DNA of 64,000 bases from Acorus gramineus (Eukaryota; Streptophyta; Magnoliopsida; Acorales; Acoraceae): the NCBI GenBank assembly GCA_030737835.1, contig CM060853.1:13614000-13677999 (forward strand). Direction: 5' to 3'. The first letter of the stretch is position 1. Each line of letters begins with the position of its first letter. This document shows positions 17,507-30,582 of the stretch, piece by piece. The notes under the pieces are model-generated. The model was not told the DNA's origin, searched no databases, and was given only the letters and a program-made list of their open reading frames with translations. The translations under genes were made by a program, and so were the position numbers.

Positions 17507-20500
17507 ATGGGAGATTTAAAGGTCATATTGATTGGTCTCATCGTATTGTTTGCCATTGTCGATGATTCAGAGGCTGCAATATCAGTCAAGGCATTTAGGA
17601 GGATTACTAGGATCAATAAACATGGCCCTCACTTAGGCCTTGTTGTGCCCAACTCTTTTGAAATGAGTCCTCTCCTTCAATCATCTCTGTTTGTGGAGGA
17701 TGAGAGGTTCCCTCAATTGGATTTTGAAGGTATGATTACTTTGCATGCCTTTATTTTTAAAAATTTTGATAATGTTATAAGTAATCCTACTTTTAGTCTT
17801 ATTTATTAGCAGCATATCCCTTTATTTAGGAATAGGATGTAGGGTTAAAAGTAGGTTTGTTTCTAATAAATTAATATAATTTAGGCAAATGCCTATCATT
17901 TCATATAAAAAAGCACCTTTTTTTTTCAATCAATCTTGTTTGATTAATGAGTTATTCAAATCGAATTCAGGATTGTTTATACTTTGATATCTATTAAATT
18001 TATTTCATTCATGATTTATACATGCATCCTCGTTCCTCAATGTGAAAATTATATCTTACATGTACCAAAATTCCTTAATCATTTCAAGTTTAATCTTCAT
18101 TATTTTTTTAAGTGTTTAAGTAATGTCTAGAACCAATTAGTTTACTGTATCATTTTTTACCAAAAAAAACAGCTTTTTAAATGGACCTTGGTTTCTATGT
18201 GTAAAAAAGCAATAAAAAACTTTAGCTTTGTTTTTTTGGAAAAGTTTGTGAAAGGAATTATTCTTTTAATTCCTCAGCACACCCCGCCCCCCCAACCCCC
18301 CAATTTTTTTTTCCCAATAATTGGTGTTTAAACAATTCTTTGCAAACACTACCTTAGTCATAAAGAACATAGTTAATGATTCTATCAGTTGATTCATTGA
18401 ATTAATTTCTCCAGCATTTGCATTTTTTTCTTTTATGCGTATAAACTATAGATTTTTTTATTTAAAAGTTTATTATAAATATTTTTTTGGGCGTTTTGTT
18501 ATCTGTTCTTATATGACATTTAAGACTGCCGGCTTGAAGTTTTGATTGGCTTATTGATTTTGATTGTCCAAATCGATGGATTGAAATATATTAGTGATGT
18601 TGATGGAATTGTTTGTTTGGTTAATATTTTCTTTTATGTCAATTAATTGGGATGAAAATAAGATGTCAGAGTGGCTAAGGTGGCGTTTGGATTGGATATG
18701 GGTACGGGGAGATTGAGAGTTTGCAAAAAACTATTTATTGATTCAAATCTACATCCAAACATAAAAAAAATTGTTGGTTTAGTATGAAATTGAAATGCAG
18801 TTGTTGTTATAAATGGTTCAGAAAAACAGCTTTTCAAGAAGCTACAATTAGGTACAAACTTTTTCACAAAAGTGGATTTTTCAATCGTGTTTTCAAATGT
18901 TGTATGAGGTTGCGCTTGTAAATACATTAGAAAAGTAGGATTTTGAATAAAGTGATTTAAATAAACTCGATTCCTAGAAAAATCATTTTCTGCGTTTTTT
19001 TAAAAAGTATTTTTTTGTACTAAAAATTATAACAAACTTTATAATTAGACTTGTTTTCGTAGAGACATTTGAAAACATATTTGAGCTTTTCACTTAAAAA
19101 AAAATAAAATCACACTCAAACGCATTTTCAAACGCAACCTAAGTCAACTTGGCTCATGTTCCTCCTCATGAGCAGCATAGTCACAAAGTTTGAGTATTTA
19201 ATAGTTGTAATAAATGTGGAAAGTATGCATTCATAAATGAAATGAATAATACAAGAGAAGTATGATAAAAGAACACTGTGAATTATGTTATAGATGTAGT
19301 ATTATGATTATTAGTATGAAAAATACAATATATTGATTGTTAAGATAACGACGGTAATTAATGATAATTCTTTAATCATATAAACTAAATAATCGTGTGG
19401 TTGAGATGACTTTTTGAATGGATAAAGATCATTTAAAAGGACAGGTTGTTTGAACTTTGTCAATGAGTGCAACTGGAAGAAAAAGGAGAACAAATTGGAC
19501 TTAGTTAGGATGTTAGGTGGGAGATGTAGACATGTGTGGGTGAAGATACAACAGTACATAGACTTTATCTTCCCCACATTGGTTTGGAAGATTTTAGACT
19601 CAATGGGCAATATGTACAACCAAGACTCATTTATGTGGAATTTTTTAAGATTCAGTTCTTAGCATCATTAGAATCTCAATTCATTAAAGTCTTTTTTTAG
19701 CCCCCTTAATTTGAGTATTTTTTCCTTCAAAAAGTAATTTTTTGTTCATATTTGGAATAGACGAATATAATATCGTGATTATTCATTCAAAACTATAACA
19801 ATAATACAGCAAAAACAACATAAGATATATTTATATAATCAGATAAAAGAATTAGCAACCAAACAAAAATTTATTTAATTCTCATCTATATCAATGAAAC
19901 TATTATACGCCTAGTGAATTATCATTTAAAATAACTGTCTTTGAATTAAATTCCTTCTCCAGGGAGGCGATTCCGCATCGGAAGATTAGGGAAGGAGAAA
20001 GTGATCGTGGTGATGACAGGATTAAGCATGGTATGTGTGCGCGAGCGCATATATACATGAATCAAACCACAGACAATTTATTCAAACAAGTTATTTCTTT
20101 AACAGCTTAATGCAGGTGTGAGCACACAACTACTACTAACATTGTTCAAGATAAAGGGAGTTGTGCACTTTGGGATTGCAGGAAATGCAGATCCAAACCT
20201 CCAAATAGGAGATGTCACCATTCCTCGTCGTTGGACTCACACCGGCCTCTGGTATTGGCAGGTACTAGAATAGTTTTTGTCACTTATCAGTCTCTTATTG
20301 AAGATCGGTTAAACTTGGGTGAGATTCACTCAGTCATTGAGAATAGGATACAACAACCCATAATTAATTATGTTTTTTTTTCTTAAACTTCTTTTGGGAT
20401 TAGAGATTTGGAGATGGGCCCAATGATGAACTGGCTTTGGAGTCAAGTGGGGATTATACCAGGAAGATAGGTTACCTCAATGTATCAGACTACACCACTA

Positions 20501-21249
20501 TGATGAAGGTGGAAAATGGAGTGTCTTTTAACAGCAGCAACTATTTGAACAGTGTGTGGTACCAGCCTGAGGAGATATTTCCTGTGGAAGGGACCCCTGA
20601 AGTCAGACAACATGCCTTTTGGGTCCCTGTTGACAGCCACTATTTTGCTCTTTCTAAGAAACTTGAGGTATTTTTTTTTTTCAAAATAATTGCAGTCTCT
20701 TTCTTTCTTTTTTTTTATTTATTATTATTATAAAGATTTGGTTAAAAAAAAACTTAAGACTAAATATTTCACATCAGCTTTTCAACACACCAAAAATGAT
20801 AGATGACACATTATAATGATGTTTGGAAATAGTAACTAAAATTCAAACCATAGCTATCAAATTGGCCCTTAGTCGAACCATTTAATTGATAATTGCAACG
20901 ATGGCAGGGCATGAGCCTGGAGGGCTGCGTGAATGCGACGACGTGCCTGCCGAGGCGGCCAAAGGTGGTCCAGGTGGAGAGCGGGTGCAGCGCCAACGTG
21001 TTCGTCGACAATGCGTCCTACCGCCAATTCCTGCGCTCCAAGTTTGGCGTCACCCCAATCGACATGGAGACGGCGGCCGTGGCCCTAGTGTGCCTCCAGC
21101 AGGGGACACCGTTCATCGCCCTCCGGTCGTTATCGGACCTCGCCGGGGGTGGCTCAGCCCAGTCCAATGAGGCCAACATATACGGCCCACTTGCGGCCCA
21201 GAATGCCGTCGACGCCGTGGTCCATTTCGTCCAGTTGTTGTCACATTGA
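17507..21249 (+). CDS. Bark storage protein A-like / nucleosidase family protein
   Basis: Five exons join in phase: 17507-17729, 19963-20030, 20106-20261, 20404-20667 and 20908-21249, giving 350 residues. Residues 1 to about 23 form a hydrophobic signal peptide ending near EA, so the protein should enter the secretory route. The rest is the PNP/UDP-phosphorylase fold: GPHLGLVVPNSFE, KVIVVMTGLSM, GVVHFGIAGNADPNLQIGD (phosphate/ribose loop), a SLWYQPEE-like block, DMETAAVALVCLQQG and FIALRSLSDLAGGG, whose Met-Glu and Ser-Asp are the usual substrate-binding residues. Poplar bark storage and win4 proteins belong here. Nitrogen storage or a nucleosidase role are both possible and cannot be separated by sequence reading. 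Intron 1 (about 2.2 kb) holds a MITE. The damaged paralogue lies 3.6 kb upstream in the same orientation. The last exon is much richer in GC than its flanks. Confidence 0.93.
18674..19142. mobile_element. MITE in intron 1
   Basis: The left end CTAAGGTGGCGTTTGGATTG pairs with the right end CAAACGCAACCTAAG (reverse complement CTTAGGTTGCGTTTG). It is about 470 bp and non-coding. The GCGTTTG-type end is common among plant MITEs. The superfamily is not decided because no target duplication was confirmed. Confidence 0.5.
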
Positions 21250-22690
21250 GGAGTTTGTCACACATATAGATGAGATTCTCACTAGGGTTGTGCTCTTTGT
21301 TGTCACATATTTATTTCATGGGTATCAATGCATAGATTGTTACTTTTATACTCAAATAAAAATTCGTGGTTCTTGGTATGTAACTATGTCAGTCGATGCA
21401 GCTCTAGAATTATATGTTTCTGGTTTTACAATTGTTTGGAACTTATTCCATCTTAATGGGAATCCTACAAGGAGATGGGATTAATCAGTCTGATAAGTGT
21501 AAAAAAAAATTAACGGAACTTCACATGTTGAGTACTGACACAAACTGATGAGATTCAACCAAATCTCATCTCTTCAACAATCCCTTGTTCGTTTGATAAA
21601 TAAGATGATTGTTTAGTAGAAATAAATTATAATACATGCGTCTAAATAAGTTGAAATAAACTTCAATAATTATATTTGAGATAGACAAGTATAATTATTC
21701 TTATTTATCCGTGTGTGTGCATGCATGCGCTTGTGCGTAACTACAATATATTAAGACAACCAACCACGAGAAACAATTACAAATAGCAAAAAATTATCAA
21801 AATTGAGAAAAAAAAAAAACAAATAAAAAATCATCTAATTATTTTATATTGTCATGTAACAATTATATATCCAGATAAGCGATTTATCAACCACAAACGG
21901 GTTATAGTAACTAGCCAGGGAAAAATGAATGTGTACTTATATTATTTAAAAAGTTATATATTAAATTTAATATATTTTAATTAATAAAAAAAAATTTGGG
22001 GGCGGGGGGGGGGTTACATTAATGTCTTCTCCATTATTATATGCCAAATTTCTTTGTCACAATTAAATTAAAAGTACGGAAAGTGGGTAGCCGCACTTTA
22101 TGAGGTGGTGGTGCCTTCCTTATGTCATATTCTCAGTGTTTTTGATCCAATGAAATGATTCCCAAGCATGAAAAAAGTAGTTTTATTTGCATCACGTTTA
22201 TGTAATTTAACTACAACGTAATTTAAAAAAATTAGACTCACGGTAATAATTCAAAAATAAAAAATTTTGAAATGAAAGACATACTATTATGATAAAATTG
22301 AATCATTTATATAGGTCAAGATGATATATCATGTAAATGATACAATATTATTCAAAGCGAATACATGTGTATCAATTACACAACTCATACATGAATTCTC
22401 TATATTTGTCACATAATAGCATCCATGATCCATATTAAGAGGGGACTCTTATTGCGAGTTTAAGCTATTCACCCTTACTTGAGTACTAATAAGGTTGTCC
22501 AGGATACATTAGTATTTTAACGGTGATAGCCATGGTAACAATTTTTATTTGATTGTATTTTCTTATTATGTCATCATTACATATTGACTTTAATATTTTT
22601 TTTTATCACATAAAACATTAATATCCAAACTTTTCCGAACACAAATATCATGGTTTATACTTTTGAACCAAACATATATTTTGGTTAATC
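21250..22690. other. AT-rich intergenic DNA
   Basis: No gene supported. It includes the 3' flank of the storage-protein gene, a G-rich run near 22000-22012 and GTGTGTGTGCATGCATGCGC near 21711. Confidence 0.5.
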
Positions 22691-23936
22691 GGTTGTAGCG
22701 GATCCTGGTCACTCGACGAATTAAATTTTTTTATGTGGAAGCTTTGTTGGGAACGTCTACTACCTACAAGGACATATTTTTAGACTCCATTGGAATGTAT
22801 ATGTATCATCAATGTCCTTTTTGAGAAGCCTTCCCTGAGACATCAGTTCATTTGTTGTTATACAGTGCCCATTTTCAATAGAGTGTTGGCCTTTTAATTC
22901 CTCATCAGGTGCGGCCATTATTAAGTTCTATGGAGGGAGTCAGATTGGTTATGCGCCATCACTGTAGGCGAATGGTACTCTGACCACCCTTATAAAAAGT
23001 TCAGGCAAGTGTTATGTTGCACATTGTTATGGAATATATATATGGAAAGCAAGAAATGATTTCATATTTCCAGGATATCACCCTAATGCTCCGAATATAG
23101 TGACTCGAGCAGTTTCTCACGCAGAGGAATGTACAGAGGAATGTATGACCATGCTCTCCACGGGGTTTGGATCCTCTATTTATTTTTTTGTATTTGTTTT
23201 GTGTTTTGATCAATCGGACAGTCATAAATTCATCATATAAAATGGATCTATTTATTCATTTATGATTTGATATATTTATAACCGTTTGATTTTAATTATG
23301 ATGATGTGACAATCCTACAATAAAAATCAAATAAGATACAAACAGAAAAAAATAAGCAGATGATCCAAACCCCTATCCATAGAGTATCAACAGCAACAAC
23401 ATAATGCTCAAGGGAATCAGGGAAAGCAAATATATGTACTGACAGATGGTAGCCACTCCTGTTCGTGCGGAGGTAAGAGACTATACGATTAGGCCTCCAA
23501 ATTTGCTTGTAGTCGAAGGTTGCAGGTTGCAGAACATACATACATACATTTATGTTCAGACTCAACCCAGATTATCCAACTCCTCAATAGTGATGGGGAG
23601 GGACCTCCTCATTAACTTAGGCAGTTGATATCTCAAATTAAGTGGGTCTCCTGACGATCCTATAGTATTTTCTCATGTCCCAAAGGAATGGGTAGCAGCT
23701 CCGAATATACTAGCTCGTTTTGCTCGTCACACACAGACTGAGGCGACGACGACGGATGGACTTCAACGTGATCATATTAGGCATTTCTCTTCAATTTGTA
23801 CAACATACTCTGTTTTTGTGTACAGTTCATACACCTGAACCTGAGCACTTAAACTGCCGTGGTTCAGTTTTTCTTGGTGAAACTAGTTGATGTATGCCCA
23901 TGCTTTGGCCCTTTCACTTCTAAAAAAAAAAAAAAA
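22690..23936 (+). mobile_element. Decayed LINE (non-LTR retrotransposon) 3' end
   Basis: Around 22735-23100 the plus strand reads, with stops and shifts, like the zinc-binding domain that follows plant LINE reverse transcriptases: LCWERLLPT near the start, then a VIQCPFS-like block, then CTLLWNI and KARNDFIFP. The sequence ends in a 15-base A run at about 23921-23935, the expected poly-A tail. No intact open frame remains. Confidence 0.55.
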
Positions 23937-24129
23937 CAAACATATACTTTGGTTGTACCCTGATCCGCACACAAGATAACAACTTGCTATTTGACACCAG
24001 CTATGTTTTGATTGTAATTTTTTTAATCTGATCATCATCATTTGTCTTTAGTAATGTATCAAGATTGTATAATCGAAATCTATATATTTTCAGGAATGCC
24101 ATTGAACTGGCTTATAAATAATTAAAAAA

Positions 24130-24613
24130 AAAATAAATAAATAAACTACATGAAATCCATATGACCTTTTGATTTTTTCTGAAGTTCATATAACTCTCTT
24201 AAAATGCTTATGTAAATCTAAATAACCCCTAGAGTTAAATTAGATGATGAATAATTTGTTAAGTTAACCCTTGATGAAAACAAAATATATCAAAACTCCC
24301 ATACAATGTGTTGTAAATGACGATTTTATTCTTTTAAATAGAGTTTTATAATCTGGTTGGAGGGGTAAAATCGTTATTTATAGAGAATTTTATATGCTTT
24401 TAACACATCGTAGGAGGTTTTTGATATATTATGTTTCAGTTAGGGTTAACCAATTAAATATTCACAGAATATTCCTCGTTTGCTAACGAAAGTTTAACTC
24501 ATGGACAATTTAGATTTACATATTCATTTTAAAACGGTTATATAAATTTTAGAAAAAGTAATGGGGTTATATGGATTTCAGATAGTTTGTAGGGTGTTAT
24601 TTGAAATTGTCCG
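24130..24613. mobile_element. Mutator-like MITE, family M, copy 3
   Basis: It shares the interior blocks of the family: CATATGACC, GTAAATCTAAATAACCCC, GATATATTATGTTTCAG, and a right end GTTATTTGAAATTGTCC. The left terminus is eroded into an A-rich run. It lies about 100 bases upstream of the isochorismatase-like gene's ATG. Confidence 0.55.
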
Positions 24614-24716
24614 TTAAGAAAAACAATAAAAAGAAATCAAAGGCCGAACTCTCTCCAATTCATCAAAAAAAAAAAAAAATTTTTTTTTTTTTTTTCCTGA
24701 GATTTCGAGCTCTCAC

Positions 24717-26567
24717 ATGTCGGCCGATATGTCGGATGTCAAGTCGGTCTCGGCCGACACGGCGATGCTCGTCATCGACATGCAGGTTCTCTCACCCCCA
24801 ACATTTTGCATTTAACCCCCTCGTATTTCTGATTAATCAGTTCCAATTACAAAGAAGGTCCCCATCTATTTTTTATTGTTTGGTCCTCAGAAGGATTTTA
24901 TATCGCCGGATAGTCCTATCTGCGTGCGAGGCGGCGAGGTCATCGTCCCTTCCGTCGCCCGTGCCGTTTCCGTCGCCAGGGGCCGTGGCATTCTCGTAAT
25001 TTGGGTCAGTTCCCTGTCTCGTTTCTCTCTCTCGCGTAGTACCACACGGGCCAGATATTTTATGGCCCGGCCCGACATCTACTTTCCCATTATAAAATAG
25101 GAAAATGAGAGACAATATCTAAATTATATGAAAACTCATCTTAAATGGATTTTTGTTATTAAAGATCCATTTAGATATATCTAATAAATAAATCCTCAAT
25201 AAATATGTTCACTTAATTTTAAAAAAAAATATTTGATTAACCCACCATCTCATATAAATTAAAATAAAAATATATTATCTTTATTGCGCGGGAAACAAGA
25301 CGAGGAGAAAAAAATTTACATTTTAATTGGGCATATGAGATAAAAAATTTATCTAAGGTTTGTATTGATATTGCTTTGTATAAGGTGTTGATGGGTTTTT
25401 ATGCTGTTATTTATTTATTTTTTAATGAGAATATGTTAATAATAATGGTGGTATTCATATATAATAACAATCTAATATCAAACAACATGCGTCAAGAACA
25501 ATCTCAAGGGTTGCCATCATTATTGTCAAAATTTATTTTTTCATACACTACGCTAGTACTACACTACGACAATCTGTAAGCAACTAGAGATCACTTAAAT
25601 AAGACTGTAAAACAGACTGAGTGTGTTAGCTTCTTACAAAGTATTGGGCATTGATACACTCATACGCCTTTTTGCTATGTAAGTGTTGGAATTTAAACTC
25701 ATGACTTCGTAATTGTAAATTTTATTGTAAGCCATTGAAGCGTTGGTCCACACCCTCTCAACATATAACTTCATCTCCACATGAATGTATTGATTGTTTG
25801 AAATATAGAAAATTTTAGGTTGTTCGCGAACACGATCCACTGGGAAGAGACGTTGAGGCCTTCCGGAAGCACTTATACACCAGCGGCAAGGGACCCATCA
25901 TTAAGGGATCTGAAGGAGCCGAGCTAGTCGACGACCTCGTAGTCGAAGAGGGCGACTACAAGCTGGTGAAGACGCGCTTTAGCGCATTCCATAACACACA
26001 CCTTCATTCACTCCTTGGAGGCCTTGGCATCAAGAATTTGATCATCACTGGTACGTACAGTACTTGCGCTACTTATAATCATAGTCACAAAGTTCATGTA
26101 CGATAGATACTTGCAAGGTTTCTATTCATTATAATATGTGTACATTGAATGTGAATGTGAGACAATTAGGACTAACTTTTTTAAATCACGAAGAATGTGA
26201 TATATCATCCAAACTAAATGAATCTAATTCTTGTTCATGGTTTGGGTGAGTTCTCAGGTGTCCAGACACCAAACTGCATCAGGCAGACGGTGTTCGACGC
26301 GGTGTCGCTGGACTACAAATCCGTTACGGTCATTGTTGATGCGACGGCTGCAGCCATTCCAGAAGTGCATCTCTGTGAGTGAACTATTTTTTTACTTCAT
26401 CATATGTACTCTGTTTTTTTTTTCTTGACTGATGATCAACACTGAGTTTTGTATTTGCTGCTGCTTCTATTGCATCTGCTTCCGAATCAGCCAATATTTT
26501 CGACATGAAGAACGTTGGGGTCGCGACACCGACTCTGGAGGAATGGTGCGGCGGATCGCATGCATGA
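24717..26567 (+). CDS. Isochorismatase/nicotinamidase-family hydrolase
   Basis: Five exons join in phase: 24717-24785, 24891-25004, 25819-26050, 26258-26374 and 26491-26567, giving 202 residues. The fold's conserved blocks are all present: TAMLVIDMQKDF with Asp21, KTRFSAF with Lys112, and TGVQTPNCIRQTVFDA with the nucleophile-position Cys145, followed by DATAAAIPEVH and a C-terminal NVGVATPTLEEW. These are the Asp/Lys/Cys triad positions of cysteine hydrolases that cleave nicotinamide, isochorismate or related amides. The closest family member I recall is the Arabidopsis At3g16190 type, annotated as a probable inactive nicotinamidase; the substrate is unknown. No transit peptide is evident. 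The start is the first ATG in frame; M5 is an alternative. A MITE and a T-rich run lie just upstream. Confidence 0.9.
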
Positions 26568-26990
26568 CTTCGATTTTCTCAGGTCATCACATGTTCCCGC
26601 GACACGATAACTGGAACTATCAATCCAGCACTCTATGTTTTGCTGTGTATGGTGTCAGTGAATAAGCAATTCTGGTTTTGGAAATCAGGGTCTGTTATTA
26701 TCTTGTGTGTTATGCTTTTATCTGGGCAATATGTATGGATGATTCAGACTGAAACAAATGGGACAGATAGATTCATTCATGCATTGCAATAAGGAAAAAA
26801 ATGTCAATTGTGTTTCTCATAGTAACAAATTCAACAAGGTTTTATTGGATCCAATCAGCACTAGAACCCGACTTAGCCTGTGAGATACTGTTTGAGGAAG
26901 CAAGCTCTTGTATTGAGCTGAGAATCAATTGACCGGTACAATTTATGAATCGAACTGAATACCCCAATTCAACCCATTGTAGGGGCACTC
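26568..26990. other. Gap between convergent genes
   Basis: Shared 3' flank of the plus-strand isochorismatase-like gene and the minus-strand NPF gene. About 26850-26980 carries a stretch related to the repeat near 510-570. Nothing else is seen. Confidence 0.5.
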
Positions 26991-29900
26991 TTAGTGGATC
27001 ATAGAGAGCTCAGGAGACCTGAGTGGACTCACCCACTCCTCCTCAACTTGATCCCCACCACCACCACCACCTCCCTCACTCCCATAGCACCAACTACACA
27101 CAATGAAGTACAAGAAATTCACAGAGCTCATCAAAGTGAGCACCCAATAGTAGTAGTCATAGTGACCCCTATTCAAGTTAGTTGGCACCCAACCCTCCCC
27201 ACCACCTCTCCTGCTCACCTCATCCACCACCCCAACCACCAAGGCCCCCAACAGGTTCCCAACCCCCAATCCGAGGGTGAAAAGCGCAACTCCGACGCTC
27301 GACATGCTCTTTGGGAATTCCGAGTAGTAGAATTCGATCTGCCCGATCACATTGAGCGCCTCAGCCAGCCCCATAAGGCAGTGCTGCGGCACGAGCCACA
27401 TCGCTGACATGTCGACCACCGCACCCGGGACGTTTTCAAGTCCATGCTTGATTGATGCGGTGCGCCTGGCCGACTCAACCATGGCAGCCACCGCGGTTGC
27501 TGCGCATGATACAAGTAGGCCAGCCCCCATGCGTTGCATGAAACTCAGCCCGCGCGCACGTCCAGAGAGGCGCGCGAGGCGTGGAGCGATTAGGCGGTCG
27601 TAGAGGGCGACCCATATTGTCAGAGTAAGTATACCGAACACACTGAAGGACCCCGCCGGAATCTGGAAATCAGGGCCAATGTGGCGGTCCATGGTATTTG
27701 CCTGAATATAAGCTTGTCAGTTATCTGAAAATATCTTTCTGAATTTGACATACAACGTAAAATTATTAAAATAAGGACTATAAGGCCCGGTTTGAGACCA
27801 TGTTAGAGCAGAGTTTGCGTTAGAAAACACTACAAAACACTACTTTTCATCCAAACAAAAAACTTGCGTTCACGTTTGGGCCTTGAAGCAAAAATTGTCC
27901 GCGGTAGAGAAGCCATGGAAAAAATACTTCTATACCGCGGCTGGTGTTGGGAATCCGGTGTTACCCGCCGCACTCCCAAACGCTATCTAAAAGTTGTATA
28001 AAGATAATACAATGTTAATAAAATTATACTATATATTTTTTCATGATTAATCATAATTTAAAAAAAAAAGTTGAAATAACCATTATAAATTGGATTCTCT
28101 ATGTAAAACCTTGGTGTTGAATATAATTCTTCGTTTTTTATAATGAAATTATTATATAAATACTGTATGATTATCTAATTAGTGATCATATTTAGACATT
28201 TCAATAAATAGAAAATTATTTATATCCATCTTGAATAAAAAACAATTTAAATTTGAATATTAATATTCATATATGTATATGTGTATTCTAATATAAGATA
28301 CAGATACTAAGATATCTGATATGTCTGTACGTATGTACCTGGAGGACTGGGAAGGAGTGCTGGCTTATGGTGACGGCGAAGACGATCCCGGTGGACCATA
28401 TTGGGATCACTTTTACTATCGCTTTGAACTCCTCGACTTGCTCTACAGTGCAGAGGTTCCATGGATCGGTTGCAGACCCATCTGGGTCCAGATCACTTTC
28501 TGGGTTCCTGATGAGACATGCCTTGTTCAAGAACCTGTGTTTTTTTTTTTTCCATTCAATACTGCATTAGTACTCCTCAACGTAACTTGAAAAGTGCTGC
28601 TATACTCAATTTTGTTCTCAGTCCAAAACACAGGTTCAGTTAAGCATATACCTCGTTAGATAATGTATATATTTCATTAGGTTCAGTTAAGCCTATACCT
28701 CGTTAGATGATATATATATTTCACTAAATTTTTTCTTACACTCGCTAAAAATGGATTCATTCAATTTGAAATGGAACGATATGTACTTTTTATCAAAACA
28801 TATACCTTATTAGATGATGTTTACTATTTTTTTTAAAATGAAAACATGTGAGGTCTGAGTTTTAATCGGTGAATGTGACTGAGTGTGTCATTTTCCTAAC
28901 TTGAATTATTGAATTAGTTAGGTCACCTTAGCTTCTTTGATGGAGCGGCGATGTTGGAGCCTTTCTTGCGGTGGTACCACCCGTCGACGTCGTTTGGCGG
29001 GAAGGTGAGGCGGCGGTTCTTGATCGAGGCGGCGATAACTTGCGCGAACCCAGTGAAAAAACTCCTGTTAGTTAAATCTGTCAATTATCTGAAAATTTTA
29101 CACATATGCTTCAAATCTGTATATGAAAAATCAAGATTTATCTGATATTCGAATATCCGAAGTACAAATACAATGTATCCGTTCTAAAAAATATTTGAAT
29201 TCTGACATGTATTGTAAATCTATCTATCATATTAATCATGAGTGTTTTTAACATTTAAATTTTATAATGCGCTATCCAATTTATATAATTGTGCTATATC
29301 TCTGTTGCGTAAGAGGTATGTTACTATGTTGGGTTGGAGTGGCACACTTTTTTTATACGCACATTGTGTGTAGATTATTACTAGTTTATACTGTTTAGAT
29401 TCAATTATCTTGTTTGACAATTGAATTTCTACTTACCCGTAAATTTATATTTCCTGTAAATTTGAATATGAATTTGTATCTGATTCGTTGACAGACTCAC
29501 CTGTTAGGACCCACCTTGACATAAAGAGAGGAGCCAAGCAGAAACAGCACAGCCGAAATCAGCATGAGCAAAGTAGGCACTCCAAAGCCAACCTTCCATC
29601 CCAAGCTGTCCTGCATGTAAACAATGACGGTCACCGCCACCATTATAGACACTCCGACCGATGCATAGTACCAGTTGAAGAAGCTCTGTAGGAGCCTCTC
29701 CCTCTTAGGGTCATCGGTTTTTTCATCCATCGTGCCGTGGTCTAGTTGATCCGCTCCGAACGCGAGTGAGCACGGTCGAATGCCGCCCGCCCCTATCGAC
29801 ATTAGCGCAAATGCGGAGAACAAGAGCGCTATTTGCCGCGATTTCGGCCCTTCACACGCTTGGATCTTTGATGGGACGCAGTATGGTGGTCTCTCTCTGG

Positions 29901-30582
29901 CCATCATAGCCGTTAGCCAGAGCAGGATCATCCCCTGTTGAATAAGCATAAACTATCTTCTCCCGTTAGGTGATGTGAATTATGCTAGAGATGTTATTGA
30001 AAGAGAATTGATAGAGAGAACTAGCTTTACCGCGAGGCTTACGAATGATCCTAAGGTGATCACTTGAAAGCGGCCTAAGTAAGAATCAGAGAGAGAGGCG
30101 CCAAAGATCGGGAGGAAGTTCGATAGGGCTGACCAGAGGAAGAGGACGGTCCCGCCCTTGGCCGCGTTCATGTGATAGTCCTTCGTTAAGTAGTTGATCA
30201 TGTTCGCCAAAAGACCGGTGCTCGCAACCTTTTCGAAGATTTCATTTGCTAGTAAAAGAAAATTCATAATGAACATGCACATATGAACACAGATTTTATA
30301 TGAAATTCTTAAAAAATACTTACAAGATGGTGATGAATAACTCACAAGTTTGCAAGATAAAGATCATAAAAAAGACTTGCACAGTCTTTTTTTGGAATAC
30401 TAATTAATACTTTTAACAGTCTACAAGAAGAGAATATGATCATCACCCATTATGAATGGCATGGTTTTGAGGCCACCCTTCTTAGGTGCTTGTTGGAAGT
30501 CCATCATCAGCTTCTGATCTTTTGCTCCAACTTCAATAGAAGAATCATAAGAAGAAAATGGAGTTGTAGATGCAAGAGACAT
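26991..30582 (-). CDS. NRT1/PTR FAMILY (NPF) transporter, probably NPF1-type
   Basis: A proton-coupled oligopeptide/nitrate-type carrier of the major facilitator superfamily. Six minus-strand exons join in phase: 30447-30582, 30031-30248, 29501-29934, 28927-29064, 28339-28534 and 26991-27701, giving 610 residues, normal for NPF. The N-terminus has KKGGLKTMPFI followed by ANEIFEKVASTG, which contains the ExxEK proton-coupling motif. Then come LLANMINYLTKDYH, the family signature MSIGAGGIRPCSLAFGADQL, a long cytosolic loop ending APSKKLRFLNKACLI and DPWNLCTVEQVEEFKAIVKV, and the C-terminal membrane block with VPQHCLMGLAEALNVIGQIEFYY. The KLRFLNKAC and STGIV segments resemble the NPF1 subfamily. 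Substrates cannot be predicted from sequence. A Gly-rich stretch lies near the C-terminus. Intron 5 holds a small MITE-like repeat. Confidence 0.93.
27783..27990. mobile_element. Small MITE-like element in NPF intron 5
   Basis: It begins AAGGCCCGGTTTGAGACC and ends CTCCCAAACGCTATC, the pattern of weakly paired ends seen in plant MITEs. It contains CATCCAAACAAAAAAC. Boundaries are approximate and no target duplication was confirmed. Confidence 0.35.
28631..28730. repeat. Tandem duplication of about 50 bp in NPF intron 4
   Basis: GGTTCAGTTAAG followed by CATATACCTCGTTAGAT and TATATATTTCA occurs twice back to back. A weaker third piece (CATATACCTTATTAGATGAT) is near 28798. Confidence 0.7.
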
